Part shown: one piece after another, positions 37,750-46,528 of the stretch
How the letters are laid out: every line of letters begins with the position of its first letter
How positions within the stretch are numbered: position 1 is the first letter of the stretch
Source: Planctomycetaceae bacterium
Lineage (GTDB): Bacteria > Planctomycetota > Planctomycetia > Pirellulales > Thermoguttaceae
Assembly: GCA_012719125.1 (NCBI GenBank)
Contig: JAAYAY010000305.1
Coordinates: 1-64,000 of the forward strand
Length of the DNA stretch: 64,000 bases
Reading direction: 5' to 3'
Notes under the pieces: model-generated
Told to the model about the DNA's origin: nothing
Database searches by the model: none
What the model saw: only the letters and a program-made list of their open reading frames with translations
Position numbers and translations under genes: made by a program

Positions 37750-38940
37750 CTATGCCGTACAGTTGATCCCTGTCGGATTGAGTCGGCCGCTCAGGGCATC
37801 GACCAGCCGATCGAGATCTTCAACGTTGTTGTACCCGTGCACGCTAATCCTTAGCCGCCCCGCCCGGCAACTCAGGACCACGTCTTCCGCCAGGCACTTC
37901 TCTCGCAGCTTCATCGGATCCCGCCCCGGTATCTCGAACGCGACGATCCCGCTCTTGCGACCGGCAGTTCGGTCGCTTACGATCCGGGCGCCGATTGACT
38001 GAAGTCGCTGGCAGGCAAGGTCGGTGGTTTCTTCGATCCGCTTGGCGAGCGCTGCTTGCCCCTGTTCGAGCAGCAGTTCGATGCTCGACGCCAGCCCGAT
38101 CATTCCCGCCATGTTCTGCGATCCACCCTCGTAGCGGTCGGCCGCATCCTTGAGGTTCAGCTCGATGCGGGTGAAATCGTGGGCGTGGACCACACTGTTC
38201 CAGCCCAGACCAATCGGCCGCAGACGGTCGAGATGCTCGCGGCGGATATAGAAAATCCCCGCCCCCTCGGGACCGAGCATCCACTTGTGGCCGTCCGCCG
38301 CCAGGAAATCAACCGGCGTCTTGCTTACGTCGAGCGGGAAGACTCCCAGTCCCTGAATCGCGTCGACGAACAGCAAGGCGTTTCGATCATGGGCCAACTG
38401 GACAAGTCGATCGAGATCGAGACGCCGTCCGGTACAAAAGCTGACCCAACTGATCGTCACGATCCGCGTGCGGGCGTCGCAAGCCCGGGCGATCGCGTCG
38501 AGTTCCACCCCCTCGGGGCCCACCGGCACACGACGGGTCTCCACCCCGCGTTCCGCCTGATTCAGCCAGGCGTACTGATTCGTGGGGAACTCGTCGGCCA
38601 AGGTCACCACATTGTCACCTGGCCGCCAGGGAAAGCCTTCAGCGACCAGATTAACCCCCTCGCTGGTGCTACGTAGAAGCGCGACCTCTTCGGGGGTAGC
38701 TCCAAGCATACTGGCCGCCGATCGACGAAGTTCTTCGACCCGTGCTGCCCATCGGGGCCAATGGACGTCGCCGTCCTCGCAGGCCTGCCCGGCCCATTGG
38801 AGCAATGCCTCTCGGGCCCTCGCCGGAAGGGGAGAGACGGCCGCATGATCCAAATAGGCCCAGCGGCGGGCAACCGGCATTTCCTTGCGGAACCCCTCCC
38901 AGCGGCCCGAACCGTCGTCCAAACAGCCCTTTTCGCCCAT
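37750..38940 (-). CDS. Class V aminotransferase family PLP enzyme
   Basis: A 396-residue fold-type I PLP enzyme of the cysteine-desulfurase/isopenicillin-N-epimerase-like group. AYLDHAAVSPLP at the start, LLRSTSEGVNLVAEGFPW, VSFCTGRRLDLDRLVQLAH, FVDAIQGLGVFPLDV (Asp for the pyridine nitrogen) and DFLAADGHKWMLGPEGAGIFY (Schiff-base Lys) are all in place. The catalytic mobile-loop Cys of SufS/IscS is not obvious, so desulfurase activity is uncertain. ATG 38940 is chosen because AAAGGACG lies upstream and the next possible start is 14 residues earlier. It stands alone. Confidence 0.85.
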   Translation of the reverse strand: MGEKGCLDDGSGRWEGFRKEMPVARRWAYLDHAAVSPLPARAREALLQWAGQACEDGDVHWPRWAARVEELRRSAASMLGATPEEVALLRSTSEGVNLVAEGFPWRPGDNVVTLADEFPTNQYAWLNQAERGVETRRVPVGPEGVELDAIARACDARTRIVTISWVSFCTGRRLDLDRLVQLAHDRNALLFVDAIQGLGVFPLDVSKTPVDFLAADGHKWMLGPEGAGIFYIRREHLDRLRPIGLGWNSVVHAHDFTRIELNLKDAADRYEGGSQNMAGMIGLASSIELLLEQGQAALAKRIEETTDLACQRLQSIGARIVSDRTAGRKSGIVAFEIPGRDPMKLREKCLAEDVVLSCRAGRLRISVHGYNNVEDLDRLVDALSGRLNPTGINCTA

Positions 38941-39151
38941 GAGAATCCGTCCTTTCGTGCCCAATCGTGGCGATCGCTGCAAGCGAGAATCCCGTTAGTG
39001 CCGCCAACGTTTATCACCTGAAATGGTCATTCAGATGACACTTTGGCGGTAGAGGTAGCATCGCAAGCGAATTATATTAGAATATGCTGGGTATTCTTGG
39101 GAGAATACGTTAGTCCGCGAAACACTACAGGTGTTCCTGGGAACCCTTTCA

Positions 39152-39334
39152 ATGGCCAAAGCCCTCTGCATCCTCGGATTAGCCATCTCGGCCCTTGTCT
39201 TGATCGTGTTTGGGCTCGACCTTGCGATTGGAGCACCGTTCGATCGCGCCAGCAAAACAATGGACATCGGTTTCGTGGTTTGCTCAATCGTTCTCGGTTA
39301 CCTCAGTTGGTCCACCTTTCGGGAACAGGTCTGA
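39152..39334 (+). CDS. Small two-helix membrane protein
   Basis: A 60-residue protein with two hydrophobic segments (ALCILGLAISALVLIVFGLD and IGFVVCSIVLGYLSW) separated by a short polar loop (GAPFDRASKTMD) and a charged end STFREQV. The composition and helix spacing look like a conserved planctomycete small membrane protein. No enzymatic motif; function unknown. ATG 39152 is used because it directly begins the first helix. The 150 bases upstream are AT-rich and presumably contain its promoter. Confidence 0.75.
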   Translation: MAKALCILGLAISALVLIVFGLDLAIGAPFDRASKTMDIGFVVCSIVLGYLSWSTFREQV

Positions 39335-39351
39335 GTAAGACGGGCAAGAAA

Positions 39352-40887
39352 CTACCGAGACGCCGCATCTTTCCTTTCTGCCCTCAGCACTGCTTCAACC
39401 ACGCCCTCCATTGTGTACTCGTTTGCCTCGGCGGCAGGCTCATGTCCGAGGCTCCGTAGCGTCTCCGAAGTGATCGGGCTGATACTCACCGTTTTCGCAC
39501 TCTCCAAACCCGAGTGGAAGAGCCGCACGGCCGACTGGGCGATCGCGGAACTGGTGATCGTAATCCAGTCGATCTCGCCGCCCAAGAGCGCGGCTTCCAC
39601 GTGCGGATCGATCTGCTCCACGTCGTTGCTGGTGTAGACAACAATTTGCGACACCGCCGCACCTGACTGACGCAGACGTTCGGCGAGTACCTCTCTTCCT
39701 CGGCTCGCCCTGGCCAAAAGCACTCGCTTTCCGGCGGCGTGCACAGCCAATGCATCGGCAAGCACTTCGGCCCGATATTCGGCGGGCACAAGGTCGGCGG
39801 TCAGGTGCCAGCATGTCAGCGCCTCGGCAGTTCCCGGTCCGATCGCAGCCAGTCGAAGCCCGCCCAGGGCCCGCAAGTCGCAGCCCAGGGAAAACACCCG
39901 CGTCAACAGACATTCCACACCGTTGGCACTGGAAAAAACCAGCCAGTCGAATTCGTCGAGTCGCGAAATGGCGTCATCGACGGGTCTCCAGTCCTCGCAG
40001 GGACCGATCTCGATCGTAGGTTGAACCAGAACTCGTGCCCCCAACTCGGAGAACCGCCTGCCAAGCATCGCTGCTTGATGCTGCGGACGCGTTATCAGGA
40101 TCGTCCGGCCGAAGAGCGGCCGCGATGCAAACCACGACAAGCACGGCGGCAGCCCCGCCACTTCGCCGACAATCGTCACGGCTGGGGGCCGTATCGCCGC
40201 CCGGCGGATCGTTTCGGTGATCGTTCCCAACGTGCAGCGGACCGTAGTCTGATCGGGGAGCGTGCATCGGCGCACGATGGCCACCGGCGTGTCGGGCGAC
40301 ATGCCCCCCTGAACCAACCCTTCGCTCCACTGGGCGGCCGAACGGATCCCCATGTAGAACACAAGCGTGCCCGGAAATCTCGCCAACCCTCCGTAGTCGA
40401 GAGGCACACCCTGCTTGCCGCTTCGCTGTTGGCCGGTCACCAACGCCAAGCACGAAGAGTGATCTGCATGGGTCAGGGGAATCTCTGAGCAAGCTCCTGC
40501 CGCCAGTGCCGCCGTCACTCCCGGCACGATCTCGAACGGAATCCCTTCGGCGCGGAGCGTCTCGGTCTCCTCAGCCGAACGCCCGAACACAACCGGATCC
40601 CCCCCTTTAAGGTGAACCACTGTTTTGCCTTGGCTTGCTGCGAGGATCATCCTCTCGTGGATTTCGTCCTGGCCGATGGTTCGCTGCCGGCAATGGTGCC
40701 CGAGACAGACCAGTTCGGCTCCACCTCTGACGTGAAGCAGGACCCGCGGATCCACTAGATAGTCGTAGAGTACAAGATCGGCTTGCGCAAGGCACTCGAC
40801 GCCTCGCAGGGTAATCAATCCTGGGTCACCCGGCCCCGCCCCAACGAGGTAGACTCGACCGATTCTCTCGCGGTGTTCCCGGGTCAT
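39352..40887 (-). CDS. cobA-hemD: Fused uroporphyrinogen-III methyltransferase and uroporphyrinogen-III synthase
   Basis: An N-terminal SUMT domain (about 8-250: VYLVGAGPGDPGLITLRG, VVHLKGGDPVVFGRSAEE, PGVTAALAAGACSEIPLTH, MGIRSAAQWSEGLVQGG) methylates uroporphyrinogen III to precorrin-2. A C-terminal HemD domain (about 262-505: TILITRPQHQAAMLGRRFSE, FDWLVFSSANGVECLLTR, LLARASRGREVLAERLRQ, ITITSSAIAQSAVRLF) closes the tetrapyrrole ring. The fusion makes the branch-point intermediate and commits it to sirohaem/cobalamin. This arrangement is known in Firmicutes and planctomycetes. ATG 40887 (MTREHRERIGRVYLV) is preferred over an in-frame ATG 21 codons earlier. It is alone, convergent with the small membrane protein gene. 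Confidence 0.93.
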   Translation of the reverse strand: MTREHRERIGRVYLVGAGPGDPGLITLRGVECLAQADLVLYDYLVDPRVLLHVRGGAELVCLGHHCRQRTIGQDEIHERMILAASQGKTVVHLKGGDPVVFGRSAEETETLRAEGIPFEIVPGVTAALAAGACSEIPLTHADHSSCLALVTGQQRSGKQGVPLDYGGLARFPGTLVFYMGIRSAAQWSEGLVQGGMSPDTPVAIVRRCTLPDQTTVRCTLGTITETIRRAAIRPPAVTIVGEVAGLPPCLSWFASRPLFGRTILITRPQHQAAMLGRRFSELGARVLVQPTIEIGPCEDWRPVDDAISRLDEFDWLVFSSANGVECLLTRVFSLGCDLRALGGLRLAAIGPGTAEALTCWHLTADLVPAEYRAEVLADALAVHAAGKRVLLARASRGREVLAERLRQSGAAVSQIVVYTSNDVEQIDPHVEAALLGGEIDWITITSSAIAQSAVRLFHSGLESAKTVSISPITSETLRSLGHEPAAEANEYTMEGVVEAVLRAERKDAASR

Positions 40888-41047
40888 CACTCTGGTGTCT
40901 CTCGATAGGCTGGTCGCAGAAAACGCACCGTTGTGCTGTCGTATCAACATGTTAGAATAACTGGATGGTCAATTCCACTCGGCGTGGGGGACTAGCGGTA
41001 CTCTACGCCGGGGCCATGTCGGCTTTCAACCCCAGGCATCCCCGCCC

Positions 41048-42424
41048 ATGACAGAACAATCCAGCACCTCCGGCAGCGGCGGTCCCGATCGCAGGTTGCA
41101 GCAGCTCTTCCAGCGAGCCAACACGCTCTTGGGGCAGGGCAACCACGATTATGCCCACGAATTGTTCTCGCAATGCGTTATCGCAGACCCGGGCAACGTC
41201 GTCTATACGCAGACCTGCCTGGCCAACCTGTTTCAGAAGCATGGCGACAAGAAGAAGGGGTCGATGTTCGCCGGTTTTGGCTCCAAGGGCGGGGTCAAGG
41301 CCGCCTCGCTGAAGAAGGACTGGAAGGGGGTCATCAAGAGCGGGCTGTCGGCGTTGAAAGCGAACCCCCGGGATACTTCCACGTTCCTCGCCATGGCCGA
41401 TGCCTGCGGACACATGGATCACAGCGAAACGCAAGCAGTATACCTGCGTTTTGCCTTGAAATTCAACCCCGACGACCTTCATATCAATCGCGTGTGCGGC
41501 CCTGTCTTCCGAGAGCGAAAAGAATTCGAACTGGCCGAGCTTTGCTGGCGGCGAGTTCTCAAGGCCAAGCCCGACGACGAAGAGGCACAACGGCAGATCG
41601 GCCAGATCGCAGCCGAAATGACGGTGGTCCGAGGCGGCTACGAGAATGCCGAAACGAGCCGCGACGTCAAGAAAGCTCCATCCTCCACCGCCGGGGTCCA
41701 GCGAGACGAACTCTCGCCCGAAGAACAACTGAAACGCCAGATCGCCAAGAATCCTCGCGACAAGGCGGCCTACGACGAATTGGCCAACCTCTACATGCGA
41801 GCCGACAATCTGGAGCCGGCCGAGAGAATCCTGGCCAAGGCTCGGGAAGAGTTTCCCGATGATCTGGATATCCTGGAGAAGTTGGAGGATATCCAGATGC
41901 GCCATCTCCGCGAGCTTGTGGCGAGAGCCGAGAGAGAAGCCCAGGAAACCGGCTCTGATGAGGCGAATAAGGCGCACAAGGTTGCTCGTGCTCGATTGGC
42001 CCTCAAGGAAACGGAACACTACGAGCACCTGGTCGAGCGATATCCAAGCAACAACAGTTATCACCTGAAACTCGGCCAACGCTATCAGCAGTTGGGGAAG
42101 TGGAACGAGGCCATCCAGCAGTTCCAGCAGGCCAGAAACGATCCGAAACACCACGGGTTGTGCCAACTGGAACTCGGCAAGTGCTTCCAGCAGATCAAGC
42201 AGTACAAGCTCGCCTCGGACCATTACGCCAATGCCGTCCGCGAGATCTCTGACCAGGACGAGAAGAACAAGAAAGACGCCCTCTACCACGCCACCAAGCT
42301 CGAACTCGGCCTGAAGAACTACGATGCGGCCGAACAATACGGCACAACCCTGGCCGCCATGGATTTTGGTTACAAAGACGTGGCTGCGCTACTGGACAAG
42401 ATCGCCCAAAACCGAGAAGATTAA
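41048..42424 (+). CDS. Tetratricopeptide repeat protein
   Basis: A 458-residue cytoplasmic protein, no signal peptide. TPR-like pairs of helices occur at about 15-50 (LFQRANTLLGQGNHDYAHEL), 95-130, 230-290 (YDELANLYMRADNLEPAERI) and 325-400 (YHLKLGQRYQQLGKWNEAIQ). A charged linker (about 180-220) and a coiled-coil-like helix (LRELVARAEREAQETGSDEA) lie between. It ends with DFGYKDVAALLDKIAQNRED. No enzymatic domain; it is likely a scaffold, partner unknown. It is 90 bases upstream of rpsT. Confidence 0.85.
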   Translation: MTEQSSTSGSGGPDRRLQQLFQRANTLLGQGNHDYAHELFSQCVIADPGNVVYTQTCLANLFQKHGDKKKGSMFAGFGSKGGVKAASLKKDWKGVIKSGLSALKANPRDTSTFLAMADACGHMDHSETQAVYLRFALKFNPDDLHINRVCGPVFRERKEFELAELCWRRVLKAKPDDEEAQRQIGQIAAEMTVVRGGYENAETSRDVKKAPSSTAGVQRDELSPEEQLKRQIAKNPRDKAAYDELANLYMRADNLEPAERILAKAREEFPDDLDILEKLEDIQMRHLRELVARAEREAQETGSDEANKAHKVARARLALKETEHYEHLVERYPSNNSYHLKLGQRYQQLGKWNEAIQQFQQARNDPKHHGLCQLELGKCFQQIKQYKLASDHYANAVREISDQDEKNKKDALYHATKLELGLKNYDAAEQYGTTLAAMDFGYKDVAALLDKIAQNRED

Positions 42425-42514
42425 GGGTTTCCTGGCTGGAACCACAATTACCCATCTAATGACGGGGTATAGAACCCCGCGCAAGAATACACAGCGTTTT
42501 TTGAGAAACGACCT

Positions 42515-42784
42515 ATGCCCAATACCAAGAGCGCCAAGAAGCGACTTCTTCAGAATGTGGAACGCCGAGCCCGCAACCGCTCGCTCCGCAGCGACCTCCG
42601 CACCCAATGCCGCAAGGTCCGCGAAGCGATCAAGGCAGCCGACGTCGAGCGGGCCGAGACCGAATTCCGCCTGGCCACCAAGAAGCTTGACCGAGCCGGT
42701 GCCCGCAATATCATCCACCGCAATGCGGCGGCACGCCTCAAATCCAGAATGTCGGCCAAGATCAAGGCCCTCAAACAGGCCTGA
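42515..42784 (+). CDS. rpsT: 30S ribosomal protein S20
   Basis: An 89-residue basic helical protein binding 16S rRNA. It opens MPNTKSAKKRLLQNVERRAR and continues NRSLRSDLRTQCRKVREAI, then KKLDRAGARNIIHRNAAARL and KSRMSAKIKAL, matching S20 over its length. GAGAAACGACC lies just before the ATG. Monocistronic; the 33-bp perfect inverted repeat downstream (42912-42991) may end its transcript. Confidence 0.97.
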   Translation: MPNTKSAKKRLLQNVERRARNRSLRSDLRTQCRKVREAIKAADVERAETEFRLATKKLDRAGARNIIHRNAAARLKSRMSAKIKALKQA

Positions 42785-42911
42785 TGGTTTCGGCGCACCA
42801 AAACCAGGAATGGGCTCCGGTGAACTGCTTTCGCCGGAGCCTTGTGCGTTGCAGGCAAACGGGCCAAAGGCAGTCCCCTCAGAGACACCGTATTGGGTGG
42901 CACAATGTACT

Positions 42912-42991
42912 GGGTGGCACGCTCAGAGCGTAGCGATGGGCGTGATTGGTCAGGTCACCACGCCCATCGCTACGCTCTGAGCGTGCCACCC
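42912..42991. repeat. 33-bp perfect inverted repeat
   Basis: 42912-42944 and 42959-42991 are exact reverse complements (GGGTGGCACGCTCAGAGCGT then AGCGATGGGCGTG) around a 14-base spacer. The left arm is preceded by a partial direct copy, ATTGGGTGGCAC. It lies between convergent rpsT and pyrK and could form a very stable hairpin ending both transcripts. Length, perfection and the extra partial copy suggest a mobile palindromic repeat rather than a simple terminator. Confidence 0.85.
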
Positions 42992-43005
42992 ATGAATTAT
43001 CCGGG

Positions 43006-43878
43006 TCAGTCGAACACGATCTTCTCCGCGTCGAACACGGGGCCATCGATACAGGTACGGCGGTAGTCCCATCCCCCGGCATCGTCCCGGATCTTGGTGA
43101 CGCAACTGAAGCAGATTCCCATTCCGCAGGCCATCGGGGTTTCCAGCGACGCTTGGCACGGCACGCCAAGTCGGCGAGCGATTTCAACCACTGCTTTGAG
43201 CATTGGCTCCGGCCCGCACGATACGATTCGGCACGATCCTCCCGATTCGCCCACCAGGGGCTCGATCAGATCGGTCACCAGACCGCGATGCCCCGTGGAG
43301 CCGTCGTCGGTAGCCAACCGGACCGTGACGCCGGCATTGCAGAAATCGTCAACGCACGCCAGCAATCGTTCACTACGCGCCCCGTAGCAAAGAGTCGCTC
43401 GCTTCGCCCAACCGGGCCTCCGATCCGCCTGCCCGTAGGCCCGACGTCCGAGCGCCTCCTGACTCAACGCCAGAAAAGGCGTCTGACCGATTCCTCCGCC
43501 GACCATGATCAAATGGTCGACCGGTTCCGCCGGAAACCCGTTTCCAAGGGGCCCCCATACGTCGATCTGTTCGCCGCTTCCCACCATCGCCAGACATCTG
43601 GTCATTTTGCCGATGGCCAGGTAGACGATGTCGAGAGCCCACGGTTCTCCGGCATCGTTGAGGACGACCTCATACATTGCCAAAGGGCGTCCCAAGAGGG
43701 GATCGTCACCGCTTCTTAGCCGAAGCATGACGAATTGGCCGGGCACGGCGTGGGCTGCCAAATGGGGGCAGACGAGACGGATACGGTAAGTTCCTTCCGC
43801 CACGGCAGTATTCTCGATCACCTCGGCCGCCCCATGCCAGGTTCGGTCGGGATAGGTCGGTTTGCAGCCGCAACTCAT
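43006..43878 (-). CDS. pyrK: Dihydroorotate dehydrogenase electron-transfer subunit
   Basis: Transfers electrons from dihydroorotate oxidation (PyrD type 1B) to NAD through FAD and a 2Fe-2S cluster. The 290-residue protein has the FAD-binding beta-barrel (GTYRIRLVCPHLAAHAVPGQ, LLGRPLAMYEV), the NAD domain (LIMVGGGIGQTPFLAL, VSCGPEPMLKAV) and the cluster motif METPMACGMGICFSCVTK with a distant Cys in RRTCIDGPVF. The N-terminus has an added CGC near Met1. It overlaps the upstream pseudouridine synthase by four bases. pyrD is not in the window. Confidence 0.92.
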   Translation of the reverse strand: MSCGCKPTYPDRTWHGAAEVIENTAVAEGTYRIRLVCPHLAAHAVPGQFVMLRLRSGDDPLLGRPLAMYEVVLNDAGEPWALDIVYLAIGKMTRCLAMVGSGEQIDVWGPLGNGFPAEPVDHLIMVGGGIGQTPFLALSQEALGRRAYGQADRRPGWAKRATLCYGARSERLLACVDDFCNAGVTVRLATDDGSTGHRGLVTDLIEPLVGESGGSCRIVSCGPEPMLKAVVEIARRLGVPCQASLETPMACGMGICFSCVTKIRDDAGGWDYRRTCIDGPVFDAEKIVFD

Positions 43879-44825
43879 GATCTGGCCTCCCGAACATGCC
43901 GCCGGAGCGATTCTATTTCCTTCTGGGTTAAACGCCGGCTGGCGCCCGGTTCCAGGTCGCCCAATTTGATCGGTCCCGTGGCGATCCTGACAAGACGCAT
44001 GACCTTGTGCCCCACCCGGGCCAAAACCCGCCGAATCTCCCGGTTCTTGCCCTCCTCCAATACCATTTCCAGAACGGTCGACTTCTTGTAGTGCCGCTTG
44101 ATGGTGATGCCCGTGATCTTGGTCAATCCCTCCGACAGGTAAACGCCGCGGCGCAATTGGGCCAAGATCTCACCGGTCGGTTGGCCAGCCACCAGGACGC
44201 GATAGGTTTTCTTGATTCCGTATCGGGGATGCGTCAATTGGTTCGCCAACTCGCCGTCGTTCGTCAGCAGCAGCAACCCTTCGCTGTTTATGTCGAGGCG
44301 TCCCACGGGAAACAGCCTGGCTTTCGATTCGGGTACGAGATCCACCGCCCGGGGGCGTCCGCCCGGATCGCGGTTCGTACACACCACCCCAACCGGCTTG
44401 TTCAAGGCATACCATACCGTTTCCGAGCGGTGCAGTTCGACTCCGTCGACACGGATTCGCTGGCGCTGCGGATCGACCCGGGTACCCAATTGCATGACCA
44501 CTTGGTGATCGACCTCGACTCGACCGGTGACGATCAATTCTTCGCACTGCCGTCGACTTCCCAGTCCCGCGGCAGCCAACACCTTCTGGAGTCGCTCCGG
44601 TCCCTCCGCCGCCCCGGTACCAGGCTTAGACCGCCGCGGCGTCGATCCCCGTCTTCCCGTGCGTGGCGTCCGCCCGGATTTCTGTTTGCCGCGTCGTGTT
44701 CCCTCCTCCGCCGACCCTTGGGCAGTCCTGCTCCCCCGGCGTTTTCCGGCCCCCTTCGGCTGCTGACGTCCGCCGCCGCCACCCGAGGGGCGGCCGCCCT
44801 GTTTTCCGCTGACTCTTCGTTTCAT
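43875..44825 (-). CDS. rluB: RluB-type ribosomal pseudouridine synthase with a basic N-terminal extension
   Basis: Converts a uridine of 23S rRNA (position 2605 in E. coli for RluB) to pseudouridine. Order: a 75-residue Arg/Lys/Gly-rich disordered extension (GGRPSGGGGGRQQ, RTPRTGRRGSTPRRSKPG), an S4 RNA-binding domain (about 77-135), then the RsuA/RluB catalytic domain with the nucleophile Asp178 in GRLDINSEGLLLLTND. KVMRLVRIATGPIKLGDL is the conserved C-terminal motif. RluE/RluF specificity cannot be excluded. The next gene, pyrK, overlaps by four bases although the functions are unrelated. The extension probably adds non-specific RNA affinity. Confidence 0.9.
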   Translation of the reverse strand: MKRRVSGKQGGRPSGGGGGRQQPKGAGKRRGSRTAQGSAEEGTRRGKQKSGRTPRTGRRGSTPRRSKPGTGAAEGPERLQKVLAAAGLGSRRQCEELIVTGRVEVDHQVVMQLGTRVDPQRQRIRVDGVELHRSETVWYALNKPVGVVCTNRDPGGRPRAVDLVPESKARLFPVGRLDINSEGLLLLTNDGELANQLTHPRYGIKKTYRVLVAGQPTGEILAQLRRGVYLSEGLTKITGITIKRHYKKSTVLEMVLEEGKNREIRRVLARVGHKVMRLVRIATGPIKLGDLEPGASRRLTQKEIESLRRHVREARS

Positions 44826-44975
44826 CGACCGGGGCTCCGTGAAACCGTTTATGATACCTTGCCGCAGCCCGGCACGATAGATTCCTCCCCTGCTCGAATC
44901 CCGATCTTGCGAGGCTCGGGTGGAGCTGTTCCTTCACACGTGATACGCGGGGTCCCGTCCTGCACCACTGCATCG

Positions 44976-46526
44976 CTACTCCCTGACTGTCTGCCAGGGA
45001 TCCGAATTAGCAGCCGGCTTCGATGCGCCCGTAATGGCATCGACAAGCACCGGCTTGCTTCGTGCAACGTCTGCCAGAGCCTTGGCCGCAACCGGAATGG
45101 GACCGTCGATCAATTCGGGCACGCTGATGGTTTCGAGGAACGAATCGTAGAACTGCGGGTCGTCTTGAGGCAGGACAAACGGCTTATGAGCACGACCGTC
45201 TTCGTCGACGAAGCTGAGGTAACACCGCGTGAAGAACCCACCGTTTTCCCGGCGGCTGCTGAATGCGATCCAACGGGAGTTGCTCGACCAGGAGTGCCAC
45301 GATTCGGAGAACTCGCTGTTGATTTCCAGTCGGGCGTACTCGCGCGTGGCCAAGTCCATCATATACAGATCGCTGGTCGGTTGATACACGGGAAAGCAAC
45401 CGTAGCGGCACATGCAGAACAACAGGAAGCGGCCGTCGGGGGAGATTCGCGGCTGCAGGATGCTCAGTTCGGTTTCCTGCGACGAGAGAACCGTCTCCGG
45501 CTCGCCCCAACGGTCGGTATCGATGTCGTAACGAATCCTCATCAGGTCATACTTGACGTCCGCGTATTGCGGCGGCGGCATAGGGTCCGACTCCGTCCAC
45601 AGAATCGGCGCACTGCAGTAATAGAGATATTGCCCGTCAGGAGACCAGGCGGGGTAACTCTCCAAACGGGTCTTGTCGGCCGCGTGGGGCACGAGTCTCA
45701 TGCTGCCGTTGTCGAACCGGCAGTAGGCGATCGCGGCATCCACGTCGATTACATCGCGGACCTCGGTACCGGCTGCGTGGAAGAACTGGCACACATTGTT
45801 GATCGAATAGGCCGCCAGCCGCCCGCTGGGATGCCATGCGGTGTATCCCAGTTTCGCTCCGATCTTTTCCAGCCGATCGCCGACAGCGAGAATCGCGGCA
45901 TTGCCGAACCGGAGACTGCGAATTCCGATCAGCATCTTCGCGGGATCGTTGTTCGCAAAGCTGTGGCAGTTCACGCACCCCGTCTCGAGCGACATTCCGT
46001 CCAAGACCACCGACTCTCGATAGGTCCCCATTTCGCGTTGATACACTCCGACTCTTGTCCATCGATAGTGCACGGGCCCGATCCGGCGATAGGCCAGATA
46101 GGGAGAAATGTCGGCCTCTGCAATACGATTGACGATGGTCTCATACCGCCACCACTGCCCGGCTGCTTCCACATACACGTCGATACGAAGGTCTCCTCCT
46201 CGATTTGCCTGCAAGAGAGATCGCCAGGGATCTGCCGGGATTGAGATCCTCGACCGGCGCGTGCCGATCTCGATCGGATCGCCGTTCTCGGAGCTGATTT
46301 TCACAAGGAAACGCGAACCCGATTCGCAGACTTCGAAATTCATCGGAGCGATGTTCGGGGGGATCACGATTTCCGAATAGTCCGGGTGGATTCTGGGCAG
46401 ACTCGCGACCTTCGCTGCCGAGTCCGCATCACGGCTGCGTCGCCTGGGCACTACTGCCCACGCCGCCGTGCTTGCCGCAACGACCAAGACCAGCAGAATG
46501 AGATGGCGCCGTCGGTTCTTCTTCAT
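44976..46526 (-). CDS. PD40/TolB-like beta-propeller protein with a haem c motif
   Basis: A 516-residue exported protein. An N-terminal signal anchor (HLILLVLVVAASTAAWAVV) is followed by IHPDYSEIVIPPNIAPMNF and a beta-sandwich region. A single CxxCH (GCVNCHSF, near residue 188) would bind a covalent haem c. The second half is a TolB-type propeller with PD40 repeats (YPAWSPDGQYLYYCSAP, LQPRISPDGRFLLFCM, SWSSNSRWIAFSSRR). Similar proteins occur in Bacteroidetes beside DUF6057 genes, as here: the upstream membrane-protein gene ends 2 bases before this ATG. The role is unknown; the haem suggests redox sensing or electron transfer at the outer face of the membrane. Confidence 0.75.
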   Translation of the reverse strand: MKKNRRRHLILLVLVVAASTAAWAVVPRRRSRDADSAAKVASLPRIHPDYSEIVIPPNIAPMNFEVCESGSRFLVKISSENGDPIEIGTRRSRISIPADPWRSLLQANRGGDLRIDVYVEAAGQWWRYETIVNRIAEADISPYLAYRRIGPVHYRWTRVGVYQREMGTYRESVVLDGMSLETGCVNCHSFANNDPAKMLIGIRSLRFGNAAILAVGDRLEKIGAKLGYTAWHPSGRLAAYSINNVCQFFHAAGTEVRDVIDVDAAIAYCRFDNGSMRLVPHAADKTRLESYPAWSPDGQYLYYCSAPILWTESDPMPPPQYADVKYDLMRIRYDIDTDRWGEPETVLSSQETELSILQPRISPDGRFLLFCMCRYGCFPVYQPTSDLYMMDLATREYARLEINSEFSESWHSWSSNSRWIAFSSRRENGGFFTRCYLSFVDEDGRAHKPFVLPQDDPQFYDSFLETISVPELIDGPIPVAAKALADVARSKPVLVDAITGASKPAANSDPWQTVRE

Positions 46527-46528
46527 TT

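Noticed and set aside
44007-46244. 745-codon plus-strand frame opposite the pseudouridine synthase and PD40 genes
   Set aside because: Antisense shadow running across two real genes and the gap between them; no protein motif.
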